From contig NZ_JARVKY010000009.1 of the NCBI RefSeq assembly GCF_029813785.1, positions 1 to 64,000 on the forward strand: a DNA stretch of 64,000 nucleotides. Reading direction: 5' to 3'. The translations under genes and the position numbers were made by a program. This stretch comes from Streptomyces sp. DH41. GTDB lineage: Bacteria > Actinomycetota > Actinomycetes > Streptomycetales > Streptomycetaceae. Under the pieces are notes generated by a model. That model was not told the DNA's origin, did no database searches, and saw only the letters and a list, made by a program, of their open reading frames with translations. Positions 25,950-34,791 of this stretch are shown here, piece by piece; position 1 is the stretch's first letter; the number at the start of each line of letters is the position of its first letter.

Positions 25950-26882
25950 ATGGCGATCATGAGTACGCGGACGACCTTCCAGCCGGTCCTGGAGCGCATC
26001 GCCGAGGAGATCGAGCGGACCCCCGGCAGCGGCCGGCCCGCCGACTACATCCCGGCGCTCGCCGCCTGCGACCCGCGCCGCTTCGGCATGGCCGTCGCCG
26101 AGCCGGACGGCACGGTGTACGGGGTGGGGGACTGGCGCGAGCCCTTCTCCGCGCAGTCCATCACCAAGGTCTTCACCCTCGCCCTCGACCTGGCCCGCGA
26201 GGGCGACGCCCTCTGGGAGCACGTGGGCCGTGAACCCTCCGGCAACCCGTTCAACTCCCTGGTGCAGCTGGAGTACGAGAACGGCATCCCGCGCAATCCG
26301 TTCATCAACGCGGGTGCCCTCGTCGTCACCGACCGCCTGCACACCCGTACCTCCAACGCGGCGGGCGAACTGCTCGCCTTCCTGCGCGCCGAGAGCGGCA
26401 ACCCGGACCTGACCTACGACGAGGAGGTAGCCGCCTCCGAGACCGCCCACGGGGACCGGAACGCCGCCCTCGGCCACTTCATGGCGTCGTACGGCAACAT
26501 CGACAACCCCGTACCGGTCCTGCTGGAGCAGTACTTCCGCCAGTGCTCCGTCGCCGCCTCCTGCGCGGACCTCGCCCTGGCGACCGGCTTCCTGGCCCGG
26601 CACGGTATCCGCGCCGACGGCACCCGGCTGCTGAGCCGCAGCCAGGCCAAGCAGGTGAACGCGGTGATGCTGACCTGCGGAACGTACGACGCGGCCGGTG
26701 AGTTCGCCTACCGGGTGGGCCTGCCGGGCAAGAGCGGGGTCGGCGGCGGCATCATCGCGGTGGTGCCGGGTCACTGCACGCTGTGCGTGTGGAGCCCCGG
26801 CCTGGACGAGCGGGGCAACTCGGTGGCCGGGGTGGCGGCGCTGGACCGCTTCACGACGCTCACGGGACTGTCGGTCTTCTGA
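25950..26882 (+). CDS. glsA: glutaminase
   Basis: A 310-residue cytoplasmic glutaminase (glutamine to glutamate and ammonia) of the serine-dependent beta-lactamase-like fold. The catalytic S70-x-x-K73 lies in FSAQSITKVF; other family features are NPFINAGA, YGNIDNP and GKSGVGGGI. The length is typical. GGAGGGAGA precedes the ATG at 25950; an in-frame ATG at 25959 is the alternative. Convergent with the carboxypeptidase gene. Confidence 0.95.
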   Translation: MAIMSTRTTFQPVLERIAEEIERTPGSGRPADYIPALAACDPRRFGMAVAEPDGTVYGVGDWREPFSAQSITKVFTLALDLAREGDALWEHVGREPSGNPFNSLVQLEYENGIPRNPFINAGALVVTDRLHTRTSNAAGELLAFLRAESGNPDLTYDEEVAASETAHGDRNAALGHFMASYGNIDNPVPVLLEQYFRQCSVAASCADLALATGFLARHGIRADGTRLLSRSQAKQVNAVMLTCGTYDAAGEFAYRVGLPGKSGVGGGIIAVVPGHCTLCVWSPGLDERGNSVAGVAALDRFTTLTGLSVF

Positions 26883-26927
26883 GCGGTCGGCCGAACACGC
26901 CGGCCCGCCGGCCGGACGACGTCGGCG

Positions 26928-28112
26928 TCAGTTTCTCTCGTCCCGCACGAGCTTGAGCCGCAGTGCCAGTGCCATGACCCCCGCGCCGAGTCCGGCGACG
27001 CCCATGACCGCACCGGTCTCCGGCCAGCCGGAGTCGTCCTGCGACGGCCGCGCCGCGGTGACCGCCGCGGGTACTGCCGGTGGCCCCTGCCGAGGCCGGA
27101 CGCCCCCGGTCGCCAGCGAACCCACCGGGTCGACGTGCCCGGCCGCCTCGAATCCCCAGTCGAGCAGCGAGCGGGCCTCCTCGTACACGGCGTGGCCACC
27201 GCCCCTCTGCGGGTTCATCACGGTCACCACCAGGGTCCGTCCGTCCCGGCGCGCGGCGGCGATCAGCGTGTTGCCGGCGTTGCTGGTGTAACCGTTCTTG
27301 ATACCGATCAACCCCGGGTACGGCTCCACGCCGTCCTCCCCGGTGAGCAGCCGGTTGGTGTTCACGATCCCGTACGAGGCCCCGTTCCGGCCGGGGAACA
27401 TCGCGTCGATCTTGGCGCAGTACCGTGCGAAGTCCGGGTTGCGCAGCCCCGCCCGGCCGAAGACCGCCAGGTCGTACGCCGACGACACCTGGCCCGGCGC
27501 GTCGTAGCCGTCGGGCGAGCGTACGTGTGTGTCCCGGGCGCCGAGGGCACGGGCCTCGGCCTGCATGCGGGCGGCCGTGGCACTCCAGCCGCCGGTGAGC
27601 GAGGCCAGGACGTGGACGGCGTCGTTGCCGGAGTTGAGGAAGACGCCGTTCCAGAGATCGGAGACTCGGTACGTGCGGCCCTCGACGACCCCCACCAGGC
27701 TGCTGCCCGGACCGATGCCGTTCAGGTCGTCCGCGCTCACCTCGTGCCGGATGCCGCCCGGCAGGACCGGCAGCACCGTGAGGGCGAACAGGGTCTTGAG
27801 GGTGCTGGCCGGCGGCAGTTTGCGATGCGCGTCGTGTGCCGCCAGCACGTCGCCGCTGCCGGCCTCGGCCACCACCCAGGACAGCGCGGAGACCTCGGGG
27901 ACCTCGGGCGCCCCGGTCCGGGGCCGGACCTGCGTACCGGAGCGGTACAGCGTCGACGGCTGCGGTGCCGCGGCCGCCCGTGGTCCCCCGGGCGGTCCGG
28001 GGTCCGGCATCTCGGCACGGGCGGCCGCGGCGGCGGGCATGAGTGTCAGCAGTCCTGCGACACAGAGCACGCAGGTGGATCGAGCCGCCCGGGATGAGAA
28101 TCCGATAGTCAT
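26928..28112 (-). CDS. D-alanyl-D-alanine carboxypeptidase (PBP, DacC-like)
   Basis: A 394-residue exported penicillin-binding protein that trims the terminal D-Ala from peptidoglycan stem peptides. After a signal peptide (about 1-33) the three active-site motifs are S103-T-L-K106, S161-G-N163 and K272-N-G274 (KNG replacing the usual KTG). A single C-terminal helix (about 362-385) followed by LKLVRDERN anchors it in the membrane. The ATG at 28112 has no ribosome site, while TACGTT lies about 9-14 bases upstream, so the mRNA may be leaderless. Confidence 0.88.
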   Translation of the reverse strand: MTIGFSSRAARSTCVLCVAGLLTLMPAAAAARAEMPDPGPPGGPRAAAAPQPSTLYRSGTQVRPRTGAPEVPEVSALSWVVAEAGSGDVLAAHDAHRKLPPASTLKTLFALTVLPVLPGGIRHEVSADDLNGIGPGSSLVGVVEGRTYRVSDLWNGVFLNSGNDAVHVLASLTGGWSATAARMQAEARALGARDTHVRSPDGYDAPGQVSSAYDLAVFGRAGLRNPDFARYCAKIDAMFPGRNGASYGIVNTNRLLTGEDGVEPYPGLIGIKNGYTSNAGNTLIAAARRDGRTLVVTVMNPQRGGGHAVYEEARSLLDWGFEAAGHVDPVGSLATGGVRPRQGPPAVPAAVTAARPSQDDSGWPETGAVMGVAGLGAGVMALALRLKLVRDERN

Positions 28113-28238
28113 ACCGCAAACGTAGGAACGGACCCCCGGACCGCCACGCTGCCCGGGCCGAGTCGCGCACGCAAGCACCCGGATGCCGCAGGGGAGACCG
28201 ACCGGCCGGGGCCCGTCGCCCGTCGCCCGTCGGCCGGC

Positions 28239-28302
28239 GGGGCGTCAGTCGGCGGGCGGCGTCGGCCCGCGGGGCGTCAGTCGGCCGGCAGCGTCGGCTG
28301 GA
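28239..28302. repeat. 32-bp tandem duplication of the rho 3' end
   Basis: GGGGCGTCAGTCGGC occurs at 28239-28253 and again at 28271-28285, 32 bases apart, and the similarity continues through the unit with a few differences. The right copy contains the rho stop codon and last residues, so the left copy is a duplicated gene end now outside the reading frame. Confidence 0.75.
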
Positions 28303-29416
28303 CGCGCCGCAGGAACGTGGCGTTGTCCGGTGTCTGACGCATCCGCTCCAGCAGCGTCTCCAGGCCCGACTGCCCGTCCCGCGACCCCAGGGCCCGCCGC
28401 AGCCCGCGTACGGCCGCCGACTCGCCGGCGGACAGCAGGAGTTCCTCGCGCCGGGTGCCGGAGCCGGTCATGTCCACGGCCGGGAAGACCCGGCGGGAGG
28501 CGAGCTCACGGCTCAGCCGCAGCTCCATGTTGCCGGTGCTCTTGAGCTCCTCGAAGTAGAAGTCGTCGGCACGCGAGCCGGTCTCCACCAGGGCGGTGGC
28601 GAGAATGGTGAGGGAGCCTCCCTCCTCCGCCGTCCGGGCCGCGCCGAAGAACCGCTTGGGGCCGAGCAGCGCCCCGGCGTCGACACCGCCGCTGAGGGTA
28701 CGTCCGCCGGAGGAGGCGGCGTTGTTGTGCGCCCTGCACAGCCGGGTGAGGGAGTCGAGGAGGATGACGACGTCCTCACCGGCCTCGACCAGCCGCTTGG
28801 CCCGCTCGATCACGAGTTCGGCGAGCGCGATGTGCTGCTTGGCGCTCTGGTCGAAGGTCGAGGCGTACACCTGGCCCCGTACGGACCGGCGCATGTCGGT
28901 GACCTCCTCGGGCCGCTCGTCGAGCAGCACCACCATCAGGCGGGAGTCGGGGTGGTTGCCGGCGACCGCGGCGGCCAACTGCTGGAGGAGGACGGTCTTG
29001 CCGGTCTTCGGCGGGGCCACGATCAGACCGCGCTGGCCCTTGCCGACCGGGGCGATCAGATCGGCGACCCGCCCGGTCAGGCCGGCCCCGGGGTGCTCGA
29101 GACGCAGCCGCTCGTGCGGATGCAGTGGGGTCAGGTCGTGGAAGTGCCGTCGGCCGCCCTGCCGGTCGGGCGTGCGGCCGTTGACGCGGACGACGTCGGT
29201 CAGGGCACCCCGGTCGCCGCGTACGCCCTCGACCAGGTCGCCCTTGCGCAGGCCGTGGCGGCGGATCAGGGTGGGGGAGAGGGAGAGGTCGGACGGCTCG
29301 GGCTGGAGGCTGGTGCCGCGCAGCTGCCCCTTCCCGCCCGCGACGATGTCGAGGACACCGCTCGCGATCTCGGCCGGGGACTGCCGCACAGGGGGGTGTT
29401 CGAGCGTGGTGGTCAT
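28277..29416 (-). CDS. rho: transcription termination factor Rho, short paralogue
   Basis: A 379-residue hexameric RNA helicase that ends transcription. It has the N-terminal RNA-binding OB fold (about 30-110), Walker A APPKTGKT at 134-141, Walker B VILLDSLTRL and the C-terminal arginine-finger region. It lacks the long charged insertion that makes the main Streptomyces Rho well over 600 residues and begins directly at the OB fold, so it is likely a second, accessory Rho. It has a long untranslated leader (see 29417-29826), compatible with autoregulation. Confidence 0.88.
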   Translation of the reverse strand: MTTTLEHPPVRQSPAEIASGVLDIVAGGKGQLRGTSLQPEPSDLSLSPTLIRRHGLRKGDLVEGVRGDRGALTDVVRVNGRTPDRQGGRRHFHDLTPLHPHERLRLEHPGAGLTGRVADLIAPVGKGQRGLIVAPPKTGKTVLLQQLAAAVAGNHPDSRLMVVLLDERPEEVTDMRRSVRGQVYASTFDQSAKQHIALAELVIERAKRLVEAGEDVVILLDSLTRLCRAHNNAASSGGRTLSGGVDAGALLGPKRFFGAARTAEEGGSLTILATALVETGSRADDFYFEELKSTGNMELRLSRELASRRVFPAVDMTGSGTRREELLLSAGESAAVRGLRRALGSRDGQSGLETLLERMRQTPDNATFLRRVQPTLPAD

Positions 29417-29826
29417 GGAGTCGGTCCTTTCGAGGACGCGGGCACGGAAGATGCGGAAGGAAGGGGGAGAGGCCGTGCGAGGGGTCGGACGACACGCCTC
29501 TGGACGGCGGTAACAGCACCTCGGACATGGCGGGGAGAAAGACCCTGCTCACGAGGTTGTGCTGAGAAGCGGACACGCCGGTCGCATCAGGACGGGCGGG
29601 TCGGCGAACCGAAGGAGAACTGGCACCGGCGCCCCAGTAGGGCGTACACAAGTGCTGACCGCACTCTACCACCGGGTGGCGGTGGAGGGGCGGTGAGGCG
29701 GAACGGCCGGAGCCGTCCCACCTTCGTCAACAGGCCCGATGCGCTTCCTGTTCCCGTCTTCCGCGATGCGCCGGACCGGACTCAGCCGTCCGAACGCGCC
29801 TGTGCCTTCCGCTGGTCCCGAACCCT
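29417..29826. other. leader/promoter region of rho
   Basis: The 410 bases upstream of rho hold no supported gene. On the minus strand a TAGAGT hexamer (29663-29668) next to the inverted repeat CCACC/GGTGG (29669-29679) is a possible promoter, which would give a leader of about 240 bases. A candidate -35 was not found. Confidence 0.45.
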
Positions 29827-30237
29827 CTACGTGTCCCGCACCTCCTGCGTGTCCCGCACCTCCCGGGCGATCAGCTCGAACCGCGCGCTCATCGCCGCCT
29901 GGAGTGCCTGCGCGCCCGACAGTGGGCGCACCATCACCGTGAGCTCGTCGATATGCCCGGACTCGTCGATGTGGAGGAAGTCGCAGCCGCTGATCTCGCG
30001 GTCGCCCACCCGCGCCGTGAAGAGCAGCGCGTGGTCGTCGCCGTCCGCCTGGCCGATGACCCGCTCGTAACGGAAATCCTCGAAGACACGGGCGACGGCG
30101 CGCAGGATCGCCGCCGTGATCACCTTGCCGTGGTAGGGCTTGAACACGACGGGGCTGGTGAAGACCACGTCCTCGGCCAGCAGCGCTTCGACGGCATCGA
30201 GGTCGTGCGCCTCGACCGCCGCGCGGAATGCCCGCAT
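29827..30237 (-). CDS. SnoaL/NTF2-like protein
   Basis: A 136-residue SnoaL-like alpha+beta cone protein: AVEAHDLDAVEALLAEDVV, the YHGKVITAAIL segment and CDFLHIDESGHIDEL are typical. Such proteins are either small enzymes or ligand-binding; the substrate is unknown. AGGAG lies five bases before the ATG. The C terminus ends in a duplicated six-residue unit (EVRDTQ / EVRDT) from an 18-bp tandem repeat. It is divergent from a PadR regulator that probably controls it. Confidence 0.72.
   Translation of the reverse strand: MRAFRAAVEAHDLDAVEALLAEDVVFTSPVVFKPYHGKVITAAILRAVARVFEDFRYERVIGQADGDDHALLFTARVGDREISGCDFLHIDESGHIDELTVMVRPLSGAQALQAAMSARFELIAREVRDTQEVRDT
29830..29865. repeat. 18-bp tandem duplication at the SnoaL gene end
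   Basis: Two copies of an 18-bp unit beginning CGTGTCCCGCACCTCC (29830-29847 and 29848-29865) are in frame with the SnoaL gene and duplicate six residues just before its stop. Confidence 0.85.
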
Positions 30238-30256
30238 CGCAGCTCCTGTGGTGAGC

Positions 30257-30273
30257 GGTACCTGGGGGGTACC
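30257..30273. promoter_or_regulatory. paired GGTACC sites between SnoaL and PadR genes
   Basis: GGTACCTG occurs at 30257 and again at 30268, exactly 11 bases apart, so both palindromes face the same side of the helix. They lie 20 bases upstream of the SnoaL start and 70 upstream of PadR. A PadR operator is one possibility. Confidence 0.4.
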
Positions 30274-30342
30274 TGAACAGTCAGTACTAAACTTTTTGAA
30301 TAGGTGCGGAGTAGACTAGCCCTCGCTTGCTAGCGTGTCGAC

Positions 30343-30930
30343 ATGTCTCTCAAGTACGCCGTTCTGGCCGCTCTGCTGGAGGGCGAGGCCTCGGGCTACG
30401 AGCTGTCCAAGGTCTTCGACGTCTCGCTGGCCAACTTCTGGCCCGCCACGCCGCAGCAGCTCTACCGCGAGCTCGAGCGCCTCGCGGGCGACGGGCTCAT
30501 CGAGGCGCGGACGGTGCCGCAGGAGCGCCGGCCGACCAAGCGGCTGTTCTCCCTCACGGAGGCCGGCCGGGAACAGCTGAGCGCCTTCGCCGCCGAGCCG
30601 ACCCGGCGGCCCACCGCCATCCGCGACGAGTTCCTGATCAAGATGCAGGCCATGGACGGGGTCGACCCGGGGGAGGTCCGAGCGCTGGTCGAGGAGCGCA
30701 GGGCCTGGGCCCTGGGCAAGCTCGCCCGCTACGAGCGCGTCCGCGAGCGCCTCCTGGACGGCCGTTCGGAGGAGGACCACCTGCGGGAGTCCGACCGCGT
30801 CGGGCCCTACCTCACTCTCCTCGCCGGGATCACCTTCGAGCGGGAGAACGCCCGCTGGTGCGAGCGCGTGCTCAGGGTGCTGGAGCAACGGCACGCTCCC
30901 GCCGGACCCGCCGGACAGGCTCTAGGCTGA
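30343..30930 (+). CDS. PadR-family regulator
   Basis: A 195-residue repressor with the PadR winged helix (SLKYAVLAALLEGEASGYEL at the start, wing at about 60-75 with RPTKRLFSLTEAG) and a C-terminal alpha-helical dimerisation domain (about 95-185). PadR proteins usually respond to small aromatic or amphipathic molecules. Divergent from the SnoaL-like gene and followed after four bases by a methyltransferase, so both are likely targets. No ribosome site is visible. Confidence 0.85.
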   Translation: MSLKYAVLAALLEGEASGYELSKVFDVSLANFWPATPQQLYRELERLAGDGLIEARTVPQERRPTKRLFSLTEAGREQLSAFAAEPTRRPTAIRDEFLIKMQAMDGVDPGEVRALVEERRAWALGKLARYERVRERLLDGRSEEDHLRESDRVGPYLTLLAGITFERENARWCERVLRVLEQRHAPAGPAGQALG

Positions 30931-30934
30931 CCGG

Positions 30935-31660
30935 ATGTTCAGCCCCGAAGGCCCCACCCTGCGCGAACTCGCCGTCCAGGCCCTGTCGTCGGTCGAGCGC
31001 GGCTACGACCTGCTCGCCCCGAAGTTCGACCACACCCCGTACCGGACGCCTGCCCGGGTGCTGGACGCCGTGGCCTCGGCGCTGGCGCCGGCGGGACCGT
31101 TCGACGCCGGACTCGACCTGTGCTGCGGCACCGGCGCGGGCGTGGACGTACTGGCCCGGGTGTGCCGGGAGAGCGTGACGGGGGTCGACTTCAGCGCGGG
31201 CATGCTGGAGGTCGCCCGGGGGCGCACCGTGCCCGAGGGCCCGGCGGTCTCCTGGGTGCGCGCGGACGCCCGCGCCCTGCCCTTCGGTCCCGCGTTCGAC
31301 CTCGTGGTCAGCTTCGGGGCGTTCGGGCACTTCCTGCCCCGTGAACTGCCGGGCCTGTTCACCCAGGTGCGTTCCGTACTGCGGCCGGGCGGCTGCTTCG
31401 CCTTCCCCGTCGGCGCCCCGCCCCGCCCCGGCTCCCGGGAGTACTGGACGCTGCTCGGCTTCGACAGCGCGATGCGGGTGCGCAACGCCCTGTGGCGGCC
31501 GCCGTTCGTCATGTACTACCGGACGTTCCGGCTCGGCGACGTGGGCCGGGAGCTGACGCGCGCCGGTTTCCGGGCGGACCTGCACGCCCTGCCCGAGTTC
31601 GGGAACCGGCCCGACGGCAGCCCGCGCGCCCGGCTGGTCGTGGCACGGCGGCTGCCATGA
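30935..31660 (+). CDS. class I SAM-dependent methyltransferase
   Basis: A 241-residue Rossmann-fold methyltransferase. Motif I is LDLCCGTGAGVDVL, then GVDFSAGML, VRADARALPFGPAFDLVVSFG and LRPGG. The middle region (about 165-195) may form a lid. Substrate unknown. It starts four bases after the PadR stop, so the two are co-transcribed. Confidence 0.8.
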   Translation: MFSPEGPTLRELAVQALSSVERGYDLLAPKFDHTPYRTPARVLDAVASALAPAGPFDAGLDLCCGTGAGVDVLARVCRESVTGVDFSAGMLEVARGRTVPEGPAVSWVRADARALPFGPAFDLVVSFGAFGHFLPRELPGLFTQVRSVLRPGGCFAFPVGAPPRPGSREYWTLLGFDSAMRVRNALWRPPFVMYYRTFRLGDVGRELTRAGFRADLHALPEFGNRPDGSPRARLVVARRLP

Positions 31661-31678
31661 GGCGGCGCGCGGGCGGGA

Positions 31679-32443
31679 TCAACCGGCCGCCGGCAGTGTG
31701 AACTCGTAGACCAGCGCGTCCTGTCGGGCGTCCACGAGGAGGTCCGTGATCTCCAGAGGGCGCTCGTACTGGTCGTGCACCCGCCGGACGACCCGCACCG
31801 ACGGCGTGTCCGCGAGCCGCGTGATCGTGTCGCGGTGGTGCAGGGCCAGGCCCGCCCTGCGCATCCAGTCGTAGGCCCGCCGCAACTGTGCCGAGGCGGT
31901 GCCGTCGGCGCGGTAGCGGTAGCGGGCCAGCTCCTCGACCTCGGCGAGCGCCACGGCGGAGAACGAGGTCACGGCCGTCCGCCGGCCGATTCCGTCGGCG
32001 GTCGCGGAGGCGTAGCGGTGCACCAGGGTCGGCCGGTCCGGCGCCAGTCCCAGCGCCGCGGCGTGTTCCGGCGGCGGTGCCTCCCAGGCGACGGTGGCCC
32101 GGTCGCCGGTGCGGGGCTCCGCCGCCCGGGCACCCACGGGGAAGGTGAGGGACGATGCCGGGCTCTGCGCCGGTGACCTGGGCAGGGTGGCGTGACTGCC
32201 TCGCCGGTCGGTGGCGAGCAGACCGTCCCGGCGCAGCACCTCCAGGGCCTGCCGTACGGTCTCCCGGCTCACCCCGAACCGCTCGGCCAGCCGGCGTTCG
32301 CCCGGCAGCCGTTCGCCCGGTGGGACGGCCCCGTCGCGCAGTTCGCCGAGCAACCGCGCCGCCACCCGCCAGTACAGGGGCTGTTGGTCGGTGAGGGCCG
32401 TGAGGGCGGTGAGGGGGTGGTCGTGCGGGGTGGTGCGGGCCAT
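31679..32443 (-). CDS. GntR-family regulator, HutC type
   Basis: A 254-residue regulator with a GntR winged helix (about 24-88; GERRLAERFGVSRETVRQAL) and a C-terminal UTRA-type effector domain (about 105-250). Proteins of this subfamily bind sugar phosphates, amino acids or related ligands. A DasR-like site at 32507-32522 lies 64 bases upstream of the start, which suggests autoregulation or control by DasR. The CE7 esterase gene upstream in the same direction is a possible target. Confidence 0.83.
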   Translation of the reverse strand: MARTTPHDHPLTALTALTDQQPLYWRVAARLLGELRDGAVPPGERLPGERRLAERFGVSRETVRQALEVLRRDGLLATDRRGSHATLPRSPAQSPASSLTFPVGARAAEPRTGDRATVAWEAPPPEHAAALGLAPDRPTLVHRYASATADGIGRRTAVTSFSAVALAEVEELARYRYRADGTASAQLRRAYDWMRRAGLALHHRDTITRLADTPSVRVVRRVHDQYERPLEITDLLVDARQDALVYEFTLPAAG

Positions 32444-32506
32444 GCCGCGCCCTCCTGTTGGTGACGTGCGGTAGCCACGCGGGCTCGGTGCGCCACCAGA
32501 ATTACC

Positions 32507-32522
32507 ATTGGTCTAAACCAAC
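32507..32522. promoter_or_regulatory. DasR-responsive-element-like site
   Basis: ATTGGTCTAAACCAAC contains TGGTCTAAACCA, one base from the core TGGTCTAGACCA of the published DasR consensus. It is upstream of a HutC-type GntR gene, the same subfamily as DasR, so either DasR itself or the local protein may bind it. Confidence 0.6.
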
Positions 32523-32642
32523 TGGGAAGGGCGGACCATCGGTTCGGCCGAAACCTCACCCGCGCGTCGACCGCCCGTCACCGCGTCACAAGGCCCCGTA
32601 CAGGGCGTCGGCCGGTGCCGCGGGCCGGGCGGCCCGCCCGGC

Positions 32643-33611
32643 TCAGACGTACGAGCGCAGCCAGCGCAGCTTGGCGGCCTCCTGGAAGGGGCCGCCGCCC
32701 TCGTGGTCGTTGAAGTCGTACACCTCTATCGCCTTGTCGTCGTGCGCCCAGGCGTTGAACGCCGCGAAGACGGTCGACGGCGGACAGGTCTGGTCCTCCA
32801 GGGCCGCCGAGAACAGGGCGGGCGCCCGGCCGCGCGCCGCGAAGTGCACGCCGTCGAAGTAGGAGAGCGTGCGCAGCGCGTCCTCGGTGCGGCCGCGGTG
32901 CGTCTTGAGGTACAGGCCGATCTCCCGGTAGGGGTGCCGGTCGGTGAGCTTGACCGCGCGCGGGAAGTCGCTGAGGAACGGCACGTCCGGCGCGACGGCC
33001 GTCAGGTCCGGCACCAGGCCGCCGACGGCGATCGTGATGCCGCCGCCCTGGCTCCCGCCGAGGACCACCGTGCGGGACGGATCGGCCAGCGGGTGCGAGC
33101 GGGCCGCCTCGACCGCGCGCACGGCGTCCGTGAAGACACGGCGGTAGTAGTAGTTCTCCGGGGCGTCCAGGCCGCGGGTCATGAAGCCCGGGTACGAGGG
33201 GGTGCCGCCGACGGGGTCCGCGGTTCCGCCACCGCCGCCCCAGGCGCTGCCCTGGCCGCGGGTGTCCATCACGAAGTGCGCCCGGCCCGTGGACGCCCAC
33301 AGCAGGTGCTCGTGCGGCAGTCCGCGCCCGCCGCCGTAGCCGACGAACTCCACGACCAGCGGCAGCGGTTCCTCGGCCGCGGCCGGCAGGAGCAGCCAGC
33401 CCTTCACCGGGTGACCGCCGAACCCGGCGAACGTCACGTCGTACACCCGCACCGTGGACAGTCCCGTCTCGACCGGTTCGAAGCGGGCGTCCAGATCGTG
33501 CTCCCGGGCTTGCTCGAGCGTCTTGCTCCAGAACGCGTCGAAGTCCTCGGGCTCGGCCGACGCGCTGCGGTACGCGCGGAGTTCGTCGAGCGGAAGGTCG
33601 AACAGGGCCAT
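32643..33611 (-). CDS. CE7-family acetyl esterase (acetyl xylan esterase-like)
   Basis: A 322-residue cytoplasmic deacetylase of the AXE1/cephalosporin C deacetylase family. TRGQGSAW is the family motif; the triad is S187 (GGSQGG), D273 (EDQTCPP) and H303 (NDHEGGG), as in characterised members. It is a diverged paralogue of the esterase at 13057-14073 but has no sialic acid genes nearby. Likely substrates are acetylated oligosaccharides. Its stop lies 200 bases upstream of the GntR gene. Confidence 0.88.
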   Translation of the reverse strand: MALFDLPLDELRAYRSASAEPEDFDAFWSKTLEQAREHDLDARFEPVETGLSTVRVYDVTFAGFGGHPVKGWLLLPAAAEEPLPLVVEFVGYGGGRGLPHEHLLWASTGRAHFVMDTRGQGSAWGGGGGTADPVGGTPSYPGFMTRGLDAPENYYYRRVFTDAVRAVEAARSHPLADPSRTVVLGGSQGGGITIAVGGLVPDLTAVAPDVPFLSDFPRAVKLTDRHPYREIGLYLKTHRGRTEDALRTLSYFDGVHFAARGRAPALFSAALEDQTCPPSTVFAAFNAWAHDDKAIEVYDFNDHEGGGPFQEAAKLRWLRSYV

Positions 33612-34014
33612 CGAGAACCGCCTTTGCGGGGAGACAGTGCCGGGGCGTGCGGATGATCACACCGTACGTGAATGGTCGGAGGTCTCGCCAGATCCCTGCT
33701 GGGCGCAGCTGGGAAACGGCCCGGCGTACGCCGGCGTTCGATCCGTCGAACCGCAGGTCAAGGGATTGACTGCTCCTTGCGGGTGGGAGCGGGGAGTGGG
33801 ACGGTCCGTCGAGGGCCCGGTCGGGTGGTCGGGTGACCGGTGCCGTCGTCGTGCCCGGCGGTGCGTCCATCGCGGCTCGGTGAGGGCCCAGCCGCGGTCC
33901 CACTCGACCATCCGGCGCCGGAGCGCCATTCTCCGTACGGCGGTTCGGGTGGTTCAGCCGAAGCCAGCCGACGGCGACAGAAGTCGGCCGAAAGTCGGCC
34001 GAAGCCGACGGGAG
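33612..34014. other. intergenic region upstream of the CE7 esterase
   Basis: The 403 bases hold no supported gene. Notable are the inverted repeat GTTCGA-TCCG-TCGAAC at 33736-33751, possibly an operator for the esterase, and near 33980-34000 two adjacent copies of AGTCGGCCGAA with related AGTCAGCCGAA up to the next gene. A possible reading frame on the minus strand has atypical composition and no ribosome site. Confidence 0.5.
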
Positions 34015-34791
34015 TCAGCCGAAGCGTTCGATGCGGATCCGGTGCACCGGCTGGCCTGCCGCCACCAGCTGCCGGGACGCGTGCTCCGCGAAGGAGTTGG
34101 AGCCGCACACGTAGGCCTCCCAGCCCCCGGCGGGTGCCTCGGACAACAGCGGTGCCAGATGCGCGGCCGTCATCCGGCCCACGGGCGTCCCGGGCGGCGC
34201 GCTCCGGGTGAACACGGGCGTCGTCTCGGCGCCGAACTCGCGGGCGTAGATCAGCTCCCTCGGGCTGCGCGCGGACACCAGCAGCCGCAGCGGCACCGTC
34301 AGCTCCCGCGCCCGGTGATGCCGCACCATCGACATCAGCGGCACGACGCCGGAGCCCGCGCCCAGCAGCAGGGCGGGCCGGTCGCCGGGCCACGCGAAGA
34401 AGCCGCTCAGCGGGCCGCGCACCTCGATCCGGTCGCCGGGCCGGGCCACCGTGTGGAACCAGCCGGACACCTCCCCGTCCGAGACGTGGTCGAGGGTCAG
34501 CTCGATGTGCCCGGAGTCGTCCGGAGCGGATGCCAGCGAATAGTGGCGCTGTGCCACGTACCCGTCCTCGGCGGTCAGCCGGAGCATCAGGTGCTGGCCG
34601 GGCAGATGGCCGGCCCACCCGGGCACCGCGAACCGGAAGGTGGACGCGCGGGGCGTCTCGCGGCGGATCTCCGTGAGCGTGGCCGTCTGCCACGTCCCGG
34701 CCACCTCGCCGTTCACCTCGATGCGGCCGGGCACGGCGAACCGCGCCGGGGAAGTGAAGGCCCCGGCCGTGTGCGTCGCTGTCTCAGTCAC
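34015..34791 (-). CDS. FNR-like FAD/NAD(P)H oxidoreductase
   Basis: A 258-residue flavoprotein of the ferredoxin reductase superfamily without an iron-sulfur domain. FAD binding: QRHYSLASAP; nucleotide binding: LLLGAGSGVVPLMSM and the terminal CGSNSFAE. It overlaps the molybdopterin enzyme gene by 8 bp and is probably its redox partner, passing electrons from NAD(P)H. Direction of electron flow is not known. Confidence 0.82.
   Translation of the reverse strand: MTETATHTAGAFTSPARFAVPGRIEVNGEVAGTWQTATLTEIRRETPRASTFRFAVPGWAGHLPGQHLMLRLTAEDGYVAQRHYSLASAPDDSGHIELTLDHVSDGEVSGWFHTVARPGDRIEVRGPLSGFFAWPGDRPALLLGAGSGVVPLMSMVRHHRARELTVPLRLLVSARSPRELIYAREFGAETTPVFTRSAPPGTPVGRMTAAHLAPLLSEAPAGGWEAYVCGSNSFAEHASRQLVAAGQPVHRIRIERFG

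Noticed and set aside
33657..33929. 90-codon minus-strand frame in the gap before the FNR gene
   Set aside because: No ribosome site, no domain, and His/Arg/Pro-rich composition; treated as non-coding.
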